Positions 32,485-44,492 of a stretch of DNA of 64,000 nt are shown here, in pieces. Below the pieces are notes generated by a model. It had not been told where the DNA came from and searched no databases. It saw only the letters and a list, made by a program, of their open reading frames with translations. The first letter of the stretch is position 1. Each line of letters opens with the position of its first letter. The position numbers and the translations under genes are program-made. Source of the stretch: Allodiplogaster sudhausi. Its lineage: Eukaryota; Nematoda; Chromadorea; Rhabditida; Diplogasteridae. The DNA is taken from assembly GCA_945643635.1 (NCBI GenBank), contig CALZFC010000010.1, positions 1,942,001 through 2,006,000 of the forward strand, read 5' to 3'.

Positions 32485-33440
32485 TTATCTGCCTGGAATA
32501 AAATAGATATTTTCGTTTACTGATCTGCGTTCGGGGGAAGGAAACAAAAGAAGTTTGAATTTATCGGCCAGGAGGAAAAAAATTATTTTACATTTTTTTG
32601 GTATTTGGTCTTTCTCTTTGTCAGCTGCTCGGAAATCTGTTATCTCATTGAAAGATTCCTCATGCCTGACTGTGCCGACGGCTCGGCTGATCACGCGGTA
32701 AATGGCTTTTGCAACGCCGGCGAAGCTGACGGGGAAATCCACGACGCTCTTGGGCGCGCACTCGCTCTTCGGTGTCTACTTGTTTGTCTCGGAGGGGCAA
32801 AACAGGCCACATCCATCATCTTGAGTGCTTGCCGTTCCTGAAACAAAAAAATATATACTGAATTTTAAAGTGTTGAGAGACTTCAGTCTCTACCAGAAAC
32901 CGGGACAAGTTATTGTGTGAGTTTTCTCTTGCTGAGAGCGAAGAAAAGGTCTTATTGTCAGATGAATAAATTTACGGGCTTCAATTGTCGAAGGAAATAG
33001 ATAATGGCGCCCATCTCGGATTAGATTATTCTCAGGTTGCCCTCTCTTCATTCAGAAAGTGTTCGAGAACAACAAACTAGCGAGTGCGAGCTACTGAACT
33101 AGCATTTCGGTAAGCAATGTGAAACGGCGATTGATAATCCGGAAAAAAAAACATCCAGAATAGACGCTCAGAATCAAGAATGGAATAGCTTTGGCCCATT
33201 TTGTTAAGCGATAAAATGCTCATATGTATACGTCGAACACTTTTGGCGCTCTCTTGGATTCCTTTTTGTGGAGAACGACGCGAAAAGGAATCGGACTCAC
33301 CACTTTGCTGGCTGTTGTGATCCAAGAAGAAGTGCCGATTTATGACTGGCGTGAGGCTCGCTTGATCTCTGAACTCTGATCTCTGATGTCTTAAAGAGCG
33401 ATATTTACAGTGTAGATGAATGCATTCTGGGCGTTAATCG
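32485..33440 (-). other. Exon-like patches of unknown gene
   Basis: On the minus strand a patch at about 33440-33306 ends in a good donor (GTGAGTCC). A patch at 32840-32600 begins after a clean acceptor (TTTTTTGTTTCAG) and contains a coding-like stretch KSVVDFPVSFAGVAKAIYR followed by VISRAVGTV. The frame upstream of that stretch has a TAG. No family recognised; reported so it is not lost. Confidence 0.3.
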
Positions 33441-35390
33441 ATGAATATTTAATGCGGAGGAATATATGCAAATAAGTAACTCTACAAAGAAAAATATTAA
33501 AAAGTGGATAACTGAAAATGAGTAATGGCGGATTACTGTAAGGAGATGTAGAAAGGGGGGGGATAGTTACGGTAGGATAACTTATAGTTAGGGAAGAAGC
33601 ATTCGGCTTGGCCGAAACAGCAATGAATGAATGAATGAGATGAGTGAAGGCAGAGTGAGCGAGGGATGTAAGACGGAGAGAATGAATAACACAAGAAAAT
33701 AGTGATGTGGGGAGGGAGAGGGGGAAGGGAGAGAGGGGGAGTGTGAGTTAGTGAAGCCAGGGAGAAGTCTCAGTTAGAAGGTCTGCGCAACAGAGAAAAG
33801 GAGAGAGAGAAAAAAAAGAGAGAGAAGAGAGAGAGAGAAGAGAGAGAGAAAAAGAGAGAAAAACAGAGAGAGAGAAAAAGAGAGAGAGAAAAAGAGAGAG
33901 AGGGCGTGCGAGCGACGCCGAGTGATTTGAACTCGAGTAAAGAAAAGAAATATCTCGCCTATAATCTATGCATCTGCTTGAAGACTCGTCTTAACAAACA
34001 AGTCCAAAGTTGACTTTGCTATTAAATGTAGTAAAATATTCCGGAAAATCAAACAAGAGGACATTCATCGCATTTCCAAACGCATATGCCAACAAGTAAG
34101 ATAATGAATCTCAGTTTGATTTTGGCGATAAAATTCATGGAAATGGAAAATGCTTTCCCGGTATCTCTCTGCAAAATATAAAGGAAGGTAAGAAGAAGAA
34201 CATAACTGATTAAAAGTGAGAAAAATGAAGAAAGAGAGCAAAAGGAGCGAAAGGGGAGAGAGAATCATCATACTGAGAAAGACTGCGAACATCTCTTGGG
34301 GCGAGGGCGAGAGTGGTAGTAATTTTAGAGAAAAGAAGCTGATTAGAATCTGGACAGTTTTACAAGCTGATTGTGAAGCCACTTGCATTTTTTCTAAAAA
34401 AAAAAAAAGAATTGATATTCCGACAAAAGAGGGGAGAAATTGGAAGAAACAGAATTAATCCAGAAAGCTTCCTTCTTCTGTGGAAGCGCTGCCCTTGGAA
34501 GCTGACGTGAGCACTGATGGTGAGATCGATCATCTAAGCGAGATATAAAGATATGGCAAGAGAGTGCCAAGGCAGGGAGCGATGGAAGACAAAGAGGAAG
34601 GCACTGTCCGAGGTACGCTAGGCTGACTCATCGGCTACTTGGGTCAGACTGTTACTCGAGCTGCGTCTCTTCTAAAACACGCTGCTCTAGCACACTCGGC
34701 AGCTCATTCGAATAAATGTTTGTGTCAGACAAACTTATATATTTATTTGTCTACATCGATTAAGATGTGACAACACTCGGTAAAAAAATATGTACATATG
34801 TATGTTCATAAATGGGATCTTTGAATGTATACTTAACTCTCAATCAAAAGCTTTTCCTTTTTCACACTCAATCAAAGAATTTTCTTATTCTCTTTCTCAA
34901 CAAAAAAATATGCACATATGTATGTACATAATTGAGATCTTTAAACGGCTACTTAACTCTCAATCCAAAGCTTTTCCTTTTTCATTCTCAATCAAAGTAT
35001 TTTGAACATATATACATACATAGCTGGGACTATCCACACTATAGAATTATGTTTCATTTCTTCCCATTTTTGAAGACATCCAAGAGAAAGTTAGGTGAAA
35101 TGTTCATGTACACGTGCATCACTGTACGGAGTCATCTTCCGAGTAGAATTTGTCGTCGAAGAGGAGAAAAGATGCGCTTCTTTTGCTTTGTAATCCCAGA
35201 CTCCATCAAATTGCAATTTGATGATGTGCATGCTTGCTTCGAAAAGTATGGTAATTTTGCGCTAATTTTGAAAGGATTTCTCATCCTTCTAACTGTCGCG
35301 CCGCGAACTAAATGTCATCATTCGTATTGTAATTTACATACTTCGTTTTCCTTTTCTTTTGTCGTTGCGTGCCTTTGAAATTTCTTTGAA
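33441..35390. other. Spacer upstream of the proteasome gene: purine tracts and a 120-bp tandem duplication
   Basis: (GA)n/(GAAA)n tracts occupy 33790-33903. A direct tandem duplication with a period of exactly 120 bp starts at 34782 and 34902; both units begin AAAAAAATATG(T/C)ACATATG and contain TACTTAACTCTCAATC. No gene is supported. Confidence 0.7.
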
Positions 35391-35391
35391 A

Positions 35392-35455
35392 TGCTTCTTA
35401 TTCATTCCGGTCTCATTTTTTTTTTCGCTTCTTATTCATTCCGGTCTCATTTTGA
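35392..35455 (+). promoter_or_regulatory. Duplicated 27-bp element upstream of PSMB6
   Basis: Two copies of CTTCTTATTCATTCCGGTCT followed by CATTTT, separated by a T-run, end about 20 bp before the ATG at 35477. The position suggests a duplicated transcription-factor site or initiator in a TATA-less housekeeping promoter. Confidence 0.5.
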
Positions 35456-35476
35456 AAAGACAGCTGCGCAGTCATC

Positions 35477-38400
35477 ATGGAATCTTACGAACCGGAAGAG
35501 CGCAAGGCGATTCCAGCCATTGGTTTCTATCCGCAACCTCGCGTCACGACTGGAGTCGGCGGAGATTTCTTCGTTTTGCTTACTTTTTCGTTTCGGATAT
35601 CCCTTCAATTTAACACTGAAAATGGCACAAGAGAGCTGCTTTCCAGGAGGAGTGGAAGATCGGTGTTTTTATATATCTATAAATTTAAAATCGAAATATT
35701 GTGCACATTGTTTAGCCTTTTGTGCTGATTATATTAATCAAGAGGACACCTCGGTTTTTTTCCTTTCATATATTTCGAAAAAAAAAATGATTTCAGACCA
35801 CTCTGATTGCAATGGAATTCGACGGTGGCGTTGTCGTTGGCACGGACTCGCGCACGAGTGCTGGGTTGGTGGAGAAGCTTGGAAAATTGTTTGCCCCACT
35901 CCTCTCCAACTGCGATTGCTCAACAAATGCTGCTTTTTTCATATTCAAGTTGACTTTATTCATAATTTAAGCCATATTAACTGCTGGCAATTAAATACAG
36001 ATCTTACAACATGAATGAATTGAGGAGAATTTGTGTAGCACATATCCTTCAGTTATACTTCATTTTGGAGCATATAAAATTGTGCAATAATTCTTCTCTT
36101 TTTTATTTTATTATCTGGAATCTTTCGCATCTACTTTTTTTTTTAGCTATAATAGTAGCTTTTAGCAATACTATAATAGCACAGTAGTTACTTCCTGAAT
36201 GATTTTCTAGCCAGATGGTGGTGTCTCGCGTCACCAACAAGATCACGCCGATCACTGACCACCTCATCGTCTGTCGCTGCGGCTCGTCGGCAGACACGCA
36301 GGCCATCGCCGACATTGTCAAGTACCAGATCGAGGCATTCAGGTTGTTTGTTTGTTTGTTTGTTTGTTTATTTGTTTGTTTGTTGTTGATGACGATTTTC
36401 GATTTTCTTTTCTCTTCAATTGAACAAAGCTTGATGAATTGCGCTTCTATTTTCCACACACTCGATTCATTTCTGGCTTCTCCTGTGCTTAACGAGCCAC
36501 GAAAAAAGAAGACTTAAAGGCCTTTAAAAAAAAGAAATATTTCTACCATCATCCTTCCGGTACGCAAAAGTAAATTGGTACTTTTGATCGTGACAGATAG
36601 CTGACGACTTTGGAGCTCCTCAGAGCCATTCTTATCACAACCCTTTTTCCGGGCCTAGTATATCCGCTACAGCACCATGTTGTTGTTCTGGATCCTACAG
36701 TGTCCTTTTGTGAATTCTACTTTTTTCTAAGTTTTCTCCCTTATCTTCTTAATCTTTACTCTATCTCACAATGCAGAAACTTTATAATAACTACTGAATT
36801 TACGTCTCCAAGAGTTGTCACATTAATTTATTTCATGTCTATAAATATATATATATAATGAATAATGAATCCTTTCCTTTAAAGCATGCTGGAGGGCGCG
36901 CCGCTATCCGTGTTCCGCTCGACGCAAATCTTCCGCCAGTTCCTCTACGAGTACCGCGAGTCGCTCGGCGCCAGTCTCATCGTTGCTGGATACGACGAGA
37001 AGGAGGGTGGACAGGCACGTCGTGTTATTCTTCTTCCTTCCTTTTACTATTTTGCACAGACTGAAAAAGCAAGAATTCTCCAGAATTGTTTTTGTTCATT
37101 GCTCAAGAAAAGGAAAACTGAAGAAAATTTAAGAGAGAAACTACTTCCGTTTGGAAGTATAATTGTGCTAGAAAAAGACATTTTGTTTCTTTATCTTATA
37201 CAATTTATGGGCCATAAATACCAAACATCTAATTAGCCGTGTATTTTATTTAAATTGATTGTTGCTTTCCTTTAGATCTTTTTCATGGTCATCCTATACA
37301 ATTTATGAGCCATAAATAACAAACAACAGTTAATTAGCCGTGTATTTCTCCTTTAAATTGAGATTGTTGTTTTCCTTTTTAGATCTACGCGGTCCCGATG
37401 GGTGGACTGGTGACGCGCCAGAGAACTACCGCTTCTGGCTCGGGTTCCACGTACGTCTCGGTTAGTTATTGCGCGTCATTTAATAACTCTGATTCTTGAG
37501 CTTTAATAAATATGTAGCCTAATCGTTGAAAAGACAGCGCCCATGCATATATTGTCAGTGTTTGAATTATTGTAATATTTATTTATTTATTGTACATTAA
37601 TTAATCAATCACACATGGAAAAGAATTGAGAAGTTTGAGACTAAACAGATAGTGATAGGGATATAAATTAACAGGAAATTCTCCTGTGGAATGAATTCGA
37701 GAGGATTGATCTAGCATGAAAATAATTGCAAAAACAGGTTTGCCAACTTGCCCCCTGATTCAGGGCTTCCTCAACGAGGTCTGGAAGCCGGACATGACTA
37801 AGGAAGAGTGTTTGGCCGCAGTCAAGAAAGCCGTCTTCCACGCAGTTTCTCTGGACGGGTTTGTCTCACTTCTCCTGTAGTACTCAAATAGTTTGAGAAG
37901 AAGAAGAGAAAAAAGGCAAATGCGCAAGAAGAAGAAAAGAACGGATTATTCTTCTGGAAAACAGAATATTCGGAAAGTATGAAATATTCGTGCCTAAACA
38001 ATACTACCTTGGTTTTGTTTTATTAGAGGTAACGCGATTTGCTGGCAAAAGAAACTATGAATTCCAGGGTTATCCTTAATTTGTACGAAATCACAGAGGA
38101 AGAAAAGTTCTTTATTTTTACAGTTTTTCTGCAAAAAAAAGTTGAGTTCTACGACCACTTTCCGTAGCATTTCCAGCCATTCTCCATTCTGTTTTGCACA
38201 TGAATCTTTGATAATGAAAGCACTGATACATATAAGATACATATATACAACTATTAGTTGAGTTCTGAACGAACATATTTTAATATTGTCACCATTCTTA
38301 CAGTAGCAATCAAATTTCGAGCGATTTGTGCAAGTGCAGGCGTGTCTTTCTGTATGCTACTGATTTTGTGTTTAAAGTACGGTAGTTCTTCCCATTTCTA

Positions 38401-38879
38401 CTCATCTAATTCCTATATTATATGTATGTGTCCAATCATCAAAGCAGCACGATTATTAATGCAGCGATATAAAAAAAAATCGTCACCGGAAAACCTCCTT
38501 CCCCTCTTCACTTTCCTTCCAACATTTGCATTATCATCCTACTTCTATGTGTAAAAGAACAGGGGAAACATTTAGTAATTTAAGCAGAGTAGTTACTCTA
38601 GTTACTATATTCCTTATGCAATGGTGACGGGGGTTTTTTTTGCTGCCGTATATAGCATTAGAAAGAATTATTCATCATGATAAATCTGAGATATTAAGTC
38701 TAGAATTAAACTCCCGACCGAACAAATGTTGCAGAAGTTCTGGTGGAGTGATTCGTATCGGAGTGATCACGGCAGAGGGCACGACAATCGCGCTGCATCG
38801 CGCGGACGACGGTGGCTTCCCCACTGTCCCATCTCCCGTGCCCTACCCGACATATTCCAAGCACATCACCAGCGAGTAA
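35477..38879 (+). CDS. Proteasome subunit beta type-6 (beta1)
   Basis: Seven exons: 35477-35554, 35797-35864, 36211-36342, 36885-37014, 37383-37460, 37764-37858, 38735-38879. This is the N-terminal nucleophile hydrolase subunit giving the caspase-like activity of the 20S core. A short propeptide ends in TG, so the mature protein begins TTLIAMEFDGGVVVG with catalytic Thr1. Asp17 is in GTDSR and Lys33 in RVTNK. Later motifs CRCGSSADTQAIAD, VAGYDEKEGGQ, YAVPMGG, GMTKEE-like DMTKEECLAAV and SSGGVIRIGVI follow the beta1 order. All joins keep phase and no stop interrupts the frame. The intron after exon 4 has a GC donor (ACAG|GCACGT). Confidence 0.93.
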
Positions 38880-38944
38880 TGAGAGCGTTCCCCTATATTT
38901 ATTTTATTTTTTTTACCAAAGTCGTAACTGTTTTCATAAATTTT

Positions 38945-38956
38945 TGTGTGAATAAA
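38945..38956 (+). promoter_or_regulatory. Polyadenylation signal of PSMB6
   Basis: GTGAATAAAAATG lies about 70 bp after the stop codon, a normal distance for AATAAA. Confidence 0.6.
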
Positions 38957-38959
38957 AAT

Positions 38960-39747
38960 GTTCCTTCACGGAAACTTTTATTTTAATATATTTCTTTTCC
39001 ATTGCAATTTAACAACTTTAAAATGAAATCTAACTCAAGAAAAGTGTGCCGGAACTGGTGAAGTGAATTGGACATATGGTGAGAAACAAAAAACAGCAAT
39101 ACATATTAAAGGAGCTTGAAAGTCGTTAACTGCTAACACGAAATGCCGACTCATTCAAGTACCGTAGTCGTGAGCCGCGCGTTCTTGGCAATTTGCCAAG
39201 ATCCTTGCTTGGAAACCTTTTCTATTAAAACATGCGTTTGATTGGGCGATTGCAAATTGGCGGTTTGCGTCCGTTTGGTGAGTCATGAATATGCCGGCAT
39301 ATATTTTACGGCCGAACGACGATATTTCACGCTTTCGGCCATGATATGCTCGTCAATCCTATTTGGCCGTAATTTGGTCAGGGGACTATTGTTAAATTTA
39401 AAGTTCTGTATAATCACTAATATTTCCCTCATGATCAGGCGACTCTTTTCAGATGCAAATTACTCCTCTAACTTTTAGTTTAGTAAGTTGAATTTTTGCT
39501 GATGCTTTCGCAAGCTCAATCCGGACATATTCACAGAATCATCCTTGTAGCAAAAAATTGAGTTTTTGCCTCCTTTAATGAACAAACCACTCAAAGTGCG
39601 ATGTAAAAGAAAGGTTCAGCGAATAGCAAAAGAAGTATGAAAAATATGGAGAGTTCGTGGGCAGCGTACTTCTCATCAAAGACAGAAAAGTGATAGGTTC
39701 AAAGGAGTGTGAAACGATTGTTTGCGCGAATATATATAAATGCCATC
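38960..39747. other. Spacer, no gene seen
   Basis: Mixed AT-rich sequence between the proteasome gene and the MITE. A short open frame at 39242-39478 has no recognised pattern. Confidence 0.45.
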
Positions 39748-40193
39748 TACCGTATTTTCTCTATTAGTACCCCCCCCTATATTAGAACCCCCTCTCTAAT
39801 AGTACCCCCCTCTGAAAATGCCATTGAAATATAGAACCCCTCCCTCTAGTAGAACCCCCCCTCCAATAGTACCCCCCCCCCTAACAGTCTAATACCTCAT
39901 CTCTAGATGTACTTCGAACGGATCCTGGAGGCATGGGGTGCTCTTTCCAATGAACTGATGCCAAATTCATGATAAATCTGTTGTAAAACGGATATTCCAG
40001 TGATGATTTCATTGAATTCGGGCTACGATTGTTCTTTTTTTGGGAATAAAATGTTGATATTAAACTTTTAGTATCTCACATTGAAAAATAGAACCCCTCC
40101 CTCTAATAGAAAACCTCCCTCTAATAGTGCCCCCCTCTCGCAAGGGTATTGAAAAATAGAACCCCCGGGGGTACTAATAGAGAAAATACGGTA
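39748..40193. mobile_element. MITE with 27-bp perfect terminal inverted repeats, TA target
   Basis: The left end begins TACCGTATTTTCTCTATTAG then TACCCCC, and the right end is its exact reverse complement, ending at 40193. With TA taken as the duplicated target, the termini read CCGTATTTTC, as expected for a Tc1/mariner-type non-autonomous element. The inside is built of AATAGAACCCCC and CTAATAGTACCCCC units and carries no coding sequence. Confidence 0.85.
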
Positions 40194-40605
40194 TTTGGCG
40201 CGACATCGAATTAAGAATTATTATTTTTGGATTAGATCGAAGAAATGATCCCTTCTTATCCCCCTTAAAGCAGGATATGCTGCATTCAAGGAGAATTTGT
40301 CTGCATGCCAAATCGAGTATAAACATAGCACTAATTTAACATCACCTTGAACACTTCTGACCTGATTCCCACTTCAATTTTTCTTTTTTCTTATGGTTAA
40401 ATCAACGTCATTGCTTTCGAAACACATTGATTGTAATTCTTTTGTTCTACTTTTATAAGCGCATTCTAGACGAGAGATCTAGCGACTCTCAGTTATAAGT
40501 CAAACAGTTTATGCCTCATCTCAGGTCAGATTTCTCGTGATAAACAAAGATGAGCTCTGTAAGGTTACAGCTTATCTTGTACATACTATTTCGTAGGTGT
40601 TGACT
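40194..40605. other. Spacer downstream of the ShK gene
   Basis: No gene seen. It probably contains the 3' UTR of the minus-strand ShK gene. Confidence 0.5.
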
Positions 40606-42121
40606 TTAATCGACAACCACTCTGAGGGGAATGGCGAGTGTGATACAAGAATTGAACTCCTCTCGTTTCTTTCCCGCGCACCGTCCACAAGTGGCTGGGC
40701 ACTGCTGGGTCATGAGCGTGCGGTAGACGGCATTGTTGCAGAGATTGGCGACTCTCGCGCAGTCGGACACGCCTGTCCGAGGGTTCGTCAGGTCACTGCA
40801 GGCTGCAATGGTTGAAATGATCTCAACAATTCAGCAACCAATATGTATTTGCATTTTTTTTCAAATGACGAAAATTCAAGTAGGAGGACGATCAACAAAA
40901 AGGACTAATGCAGCTAAAACAATTTCACAATTTTCTTTGAGAGTAGGCTCTCCCAAAATTGTACGTGTATTTTCAGCGCATGGGGGCCTAGCCCACCCCC
41001 GGGGACTCGTCCACCCCACTTTCAAATCCTGAGTTCAGCAGTTTCCGGCCTGCCCGTCCTCTCTCCCCACCTTCCTAATCCCCTATATATAAACTGCACT
41101 ACTTCATTTCTTACCAAATATTATATGCAATGTGTCGTCACATCATTTTTGATGTATGAATAAATAAATAAATAAATTTCGTAGTTCGTAGAAACCCTCT
41201 GCGTGAAAATAGCACGCGCGAATGAGAGTGCGAAGGGTAGGGACAATTCGAAATCGCACATAATATTTCGATGATCTCTCTCCTTTAACTATATATTAAT
41301 AGTATAGGATAAACTCAAAAAAATAAGAAGAATAATGCATGTAGAACTGACTGGCTGTGCCCGTGCCCGTTCCGGTTCCAGTTCCAGTTACCGTTCCCGT
41401 TCCCGTGCACCTTCCGCAGGTCCTCGGACACTGCTGAGTCATGAGGGCAAAGTAGACGGCATTGTTGCAGAGATTTCGGAGTCTTGTGCAGTCGGACACG
41501 TCGGTCCGAGGGTTCGTCAGGTCAACGCAGGCTGAACAATATTATTTGTCAACGCAGGCTGAACAATTTTATTTGTCAACGCAGACTGAACAATTTTATT
41601 TGTCAATGCAGGCTGAACAATTTTATTTGTCAACGCAGGCTGAACAATTTTATTTTTATCTCCATTCCATAGGCTATGCAGCGAGCAAATCGAATATTTA
41701 TAGGGTCCTTTATAGATTGGGTCCGTATCCTTCATAGTTAAGTATGAGATCGATATATTGCCATGGAATTAATTAGATAGCAAGAAAAAAGTTTTCGAAA
41801 AAACTTTTGAGAAATGTCTGCTGCTAACTCGTCGTCGTTCTTGGGCGTGGTGCTCGCAATCAACTCCGCCGCCGTGCAGCAAGCAGTGCCTCCGATGCAC
41901 GTCTGTCCACTTCCAAGAGGACACATGTTACTAACGCAGGCTAAAGGTGGGCCATTTAATAGTACGGTTACAAAATACTATTTACCATTTAGACTTTGTA
42001 AGTCAGTAAACATGTATATGAACAATTGCAACTAACGTCCCTGCCCCGCGCTGCCGCTCGGACAGCCTTGGCCAGCGGTGGAGGCAACAACGAGGAGGAA
42101 GACAAAGGCGGTGAAGAACAT
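40606..42121 (-). CDS. Secreted two-ShK-domain protein
   Basis: Exon 1, 42121-42037, gives a signal peptide (MFFTAFVFLLVVASTAGQG). Exon 2 from 41940 to about 41808 has CPLGSGQTCIGGTACC. Exon 3, 41531-41352, is a ShK (SXC) domain with DLTNPRTDVSDC and MTQQCPRTCGRC, followed by a Gly-Thr repeat linker. Exon 4, 40802-40606, is a second ShK domain ending in a basic tail and TAA. Exons 3 and 4 join in phase 1 using donor A|GTCAGT. The exon 2 donor is unclear, so that join is provisional. ShK domains are six-cysteine folds common in secreted nematode proteins; potassium-channel block is known for the sea-anemone founder only and cannot be assumed here. A cluster of repeated acceptors precedes exon 3. 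Confidence 0.75.
41521..41655 (-). repeat. 27-bp tandem repeat of a splice acceptor (5 units)
   Basis: Five nearly identical 27-bp units. Read on the gene's strand, each contains ATTGTTCAG|CCTGCGTTGAC, the exact 3' splice site and first codons of ShK exon 3. The unit nearest the exon is the real junction. Confidence 0.9.
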
Positions 42122-42173
42122 TCTGAGCTTGTGAAAGAACCGATGGACGTGTCTCCATTGCCTGCCCTCTGCT

Positions 42174-42185
42174 ACTTATATACCT
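42174..42185 (-). promoter_or_regulatory. TATA box of the ShK gene
   Basis: Minus-strand GGTATATAAGTAGC about 55-60 bp upstream of the ATG fits a TATA element of a short-leader, highly expressed secreted gene. Confidence 0.65.
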
Positions 42186-43069
42186 GTTGTCGGCGTCGTG
42201 GCTGAGCAAACTATGACATCACTTGTACTTTGAATGGTGCCAACAATATCAGGTGGTGGATCTGGATGCATTGCTCTTTCTATTCAACTTTCTCACCGTT
42301 CTCTCTTCCTTATCCACCTTCTCTCTCTATCTATTTATTGTGATTTTCCCTCGGAATCTCGCCCTCTCTATGTCTGCCAATAGCGACGTTTCTTTCTGCA
42401 TCTCTGCACCCACCTGTCGACACTTCGTGCTCATCTCGTTTTATATTTCGATGTCAACATTTTGTAATAAGCTAAAAATCGAGTCTGTTGGCCAAGACGC
42501 AACGTCAGGAACATTAAAAGAATGGAACTAAACTTCCCGAATGCAGATTGCGATCTCTTTCTTGTTCATTTTTTATATCGCCAGTTTCTCACTGTTTCTT
42601 ACTATTTTCCTGGATCTTCTTATTCATTTTGGCCAGAAAGAAGAATATGAAGATCCAGGAAACCAATAGGCTTCAAACTAAGCGAGGATAGTCTGCAAGA
42701 TTGCCTGATATCCCATGTTTTTTTTTGGCAAATATGTAAATTTTTTGTATCTGAACTTTTGAGAGCTAAAATGGTTGGAGAAATTTTTATTTAGAATTTT
42801 TTGCAAAACAATGCACGAATAAAATAAAGCAAGACATTTAGATATAAAAACATGAAGAAAAAACGGTTATTCATTTTGCTGATCTTTTCCAGATAAAAAA
42901 ACGGAAAGATCGAGAGACCGAGAGGGATTAACAGAGAGAGGCAGAGAGAGAGAGAGAGAGATAAAATAAGAGTTTTCTCAATAAAGCTGTAGACTGATAC
43001 GACAGTTCTTTCCTATGCTAAAATTGACACTTTGCTTCTCAAAGCTACTTAATATGCTCCCTATCTCCA

Positions 43070-43126
<57 letters not shown>

Positions 43127-44470
43127 CTTTCCTTCTATATCACTCCTTGTCCTCTCCAAGATTCTTCTAGATGAACTCTTCTGGATTCGTCATTCTTGAG
43201 GGAGAGAGATCGAGAGGGAGAGAGAGAGAGAGGCAGACAAGCAGACAAAGGAAGTTGGTGTCGGGCGGACTGCACATCATGGTGTCATGTCCTCCGAAAT
43301 AGATGGGGTTTGGATTCCAATCATGGTTCGCATTCCGACTTCAATCATATATGTACATAACAGCGCTGCGACCTCGCATTCCGATACTTCCTCGAACAAT
43401 GCGACTAAGTTTACAATCAGTATGTTAATTAATAAAACTAATTTAATTATCTCCAAAAAATTAAACAATCCGTAGACCTTGCACAACCACTCTCCCTCTC
43501 TCTCTTCCTCTCTCCTTCTCTCTCTTTTTTCAATCGATATAATAAATTTGCATTTTTTTTTCTAATAAAGTTTACGTTTTCCCCTACAAGTCCCTTCTTT
43601 CTCTTTCTTGTCACCTCATTGGTTAATAAAATTTTCGATTTCATTGCATATTTGAAATGATATCATTGTGTTAATACCTAATATTATTGAATTATATATT
43701 TATATTTACGCAAGTACAAGAGCGAGCAGCTTACATATTTATTCAGGTCTATTAACATTGTTTTTCTTTTCAAATAATATTAACAAAATTTAAATTGTAT
43801 TGCTTTTTCTAATATGTCGCTAAGAACCATATATTTTCTGTTTCATTTTAGATCGCGACCAGTTTGTCTCTCATAATCACATGGATATTGGTAATCGCTG
43901 AAGCTTCCTTCATATTTCACACATTTAATATTTAGACATTTAATCTAGCATTTATATTTCCATGTAAGATAAAGAAAGAGTTCTGAACATGCTAATTTAA
44001 AATCGACCAATTGTGCCTTTTGCTGTGCAGTGCAAGATTACTTTTGCTCTTCTAGTCTCGATTCGTACTAATTCTGCCCGGGATCATACATGCTGTAATT
44101 CGATTGTTGCCGCGGTGGCAACTTGTTTTCTAATTTTTAAATGTTCATAAAATTAATTTATTAATTAATTAACTAATCAATATTTAAAGATGCCTAAAAC
44201 ATCATTTACTCTTTCCTTTATTTATAATCTTACTTAGAAATTTCACTACAACAGTGCAACACTTCATTACAATACAACAGCAGGGGAAACAAGGAAGCTT
44301 AAAAGTTCTTTTTCAGTTCTTTTACGAATTTCCTCTGAAAATTTTTATCTTGCTTCAGGTTTTTTTTTTGCATAATTTATTCCTTTTTTTAAAAAAATAA
44401 ATTACCTTACAACTTCCCATTTTTGTTGCATAAGATAATATTTTTGCACAACTCATGAAAAGCGCTCTGT
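42186..44470. other. Spacer with simple repeats, no gene seen
   Basis: (GA)n at 42930-42962, (CT)n at 43072-43130, (GA)n at 43200-43235 and CT-rich sequence at 43490-43530. Otherwise AT-rich. No exon is supported. Confidence 0.5.
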
Positions 44471-44492
44471 GTCTTTATCAGTAGCGAGTGAG

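Noticed and set aside
32605..32841. Plus-strand frame with a DCADGSADH stretch resembling an LDL-receptor class A motif
   Set aside because: Only two of six cysteines are placed correctly, and the minus strand has the better splice signals.
41150..41180. (AATA)n tail resembling a solo LINE 3' end
   Set aside because: Only about 20 bp of similarity to the LINE end at 56.1 kb outside the simple repeat.
41521..41655. CRISPR-like array
   Set aside because: Units are contiguous with no unique spacers, and each reproduces a splice acceptor; the genome is eukaryotic.
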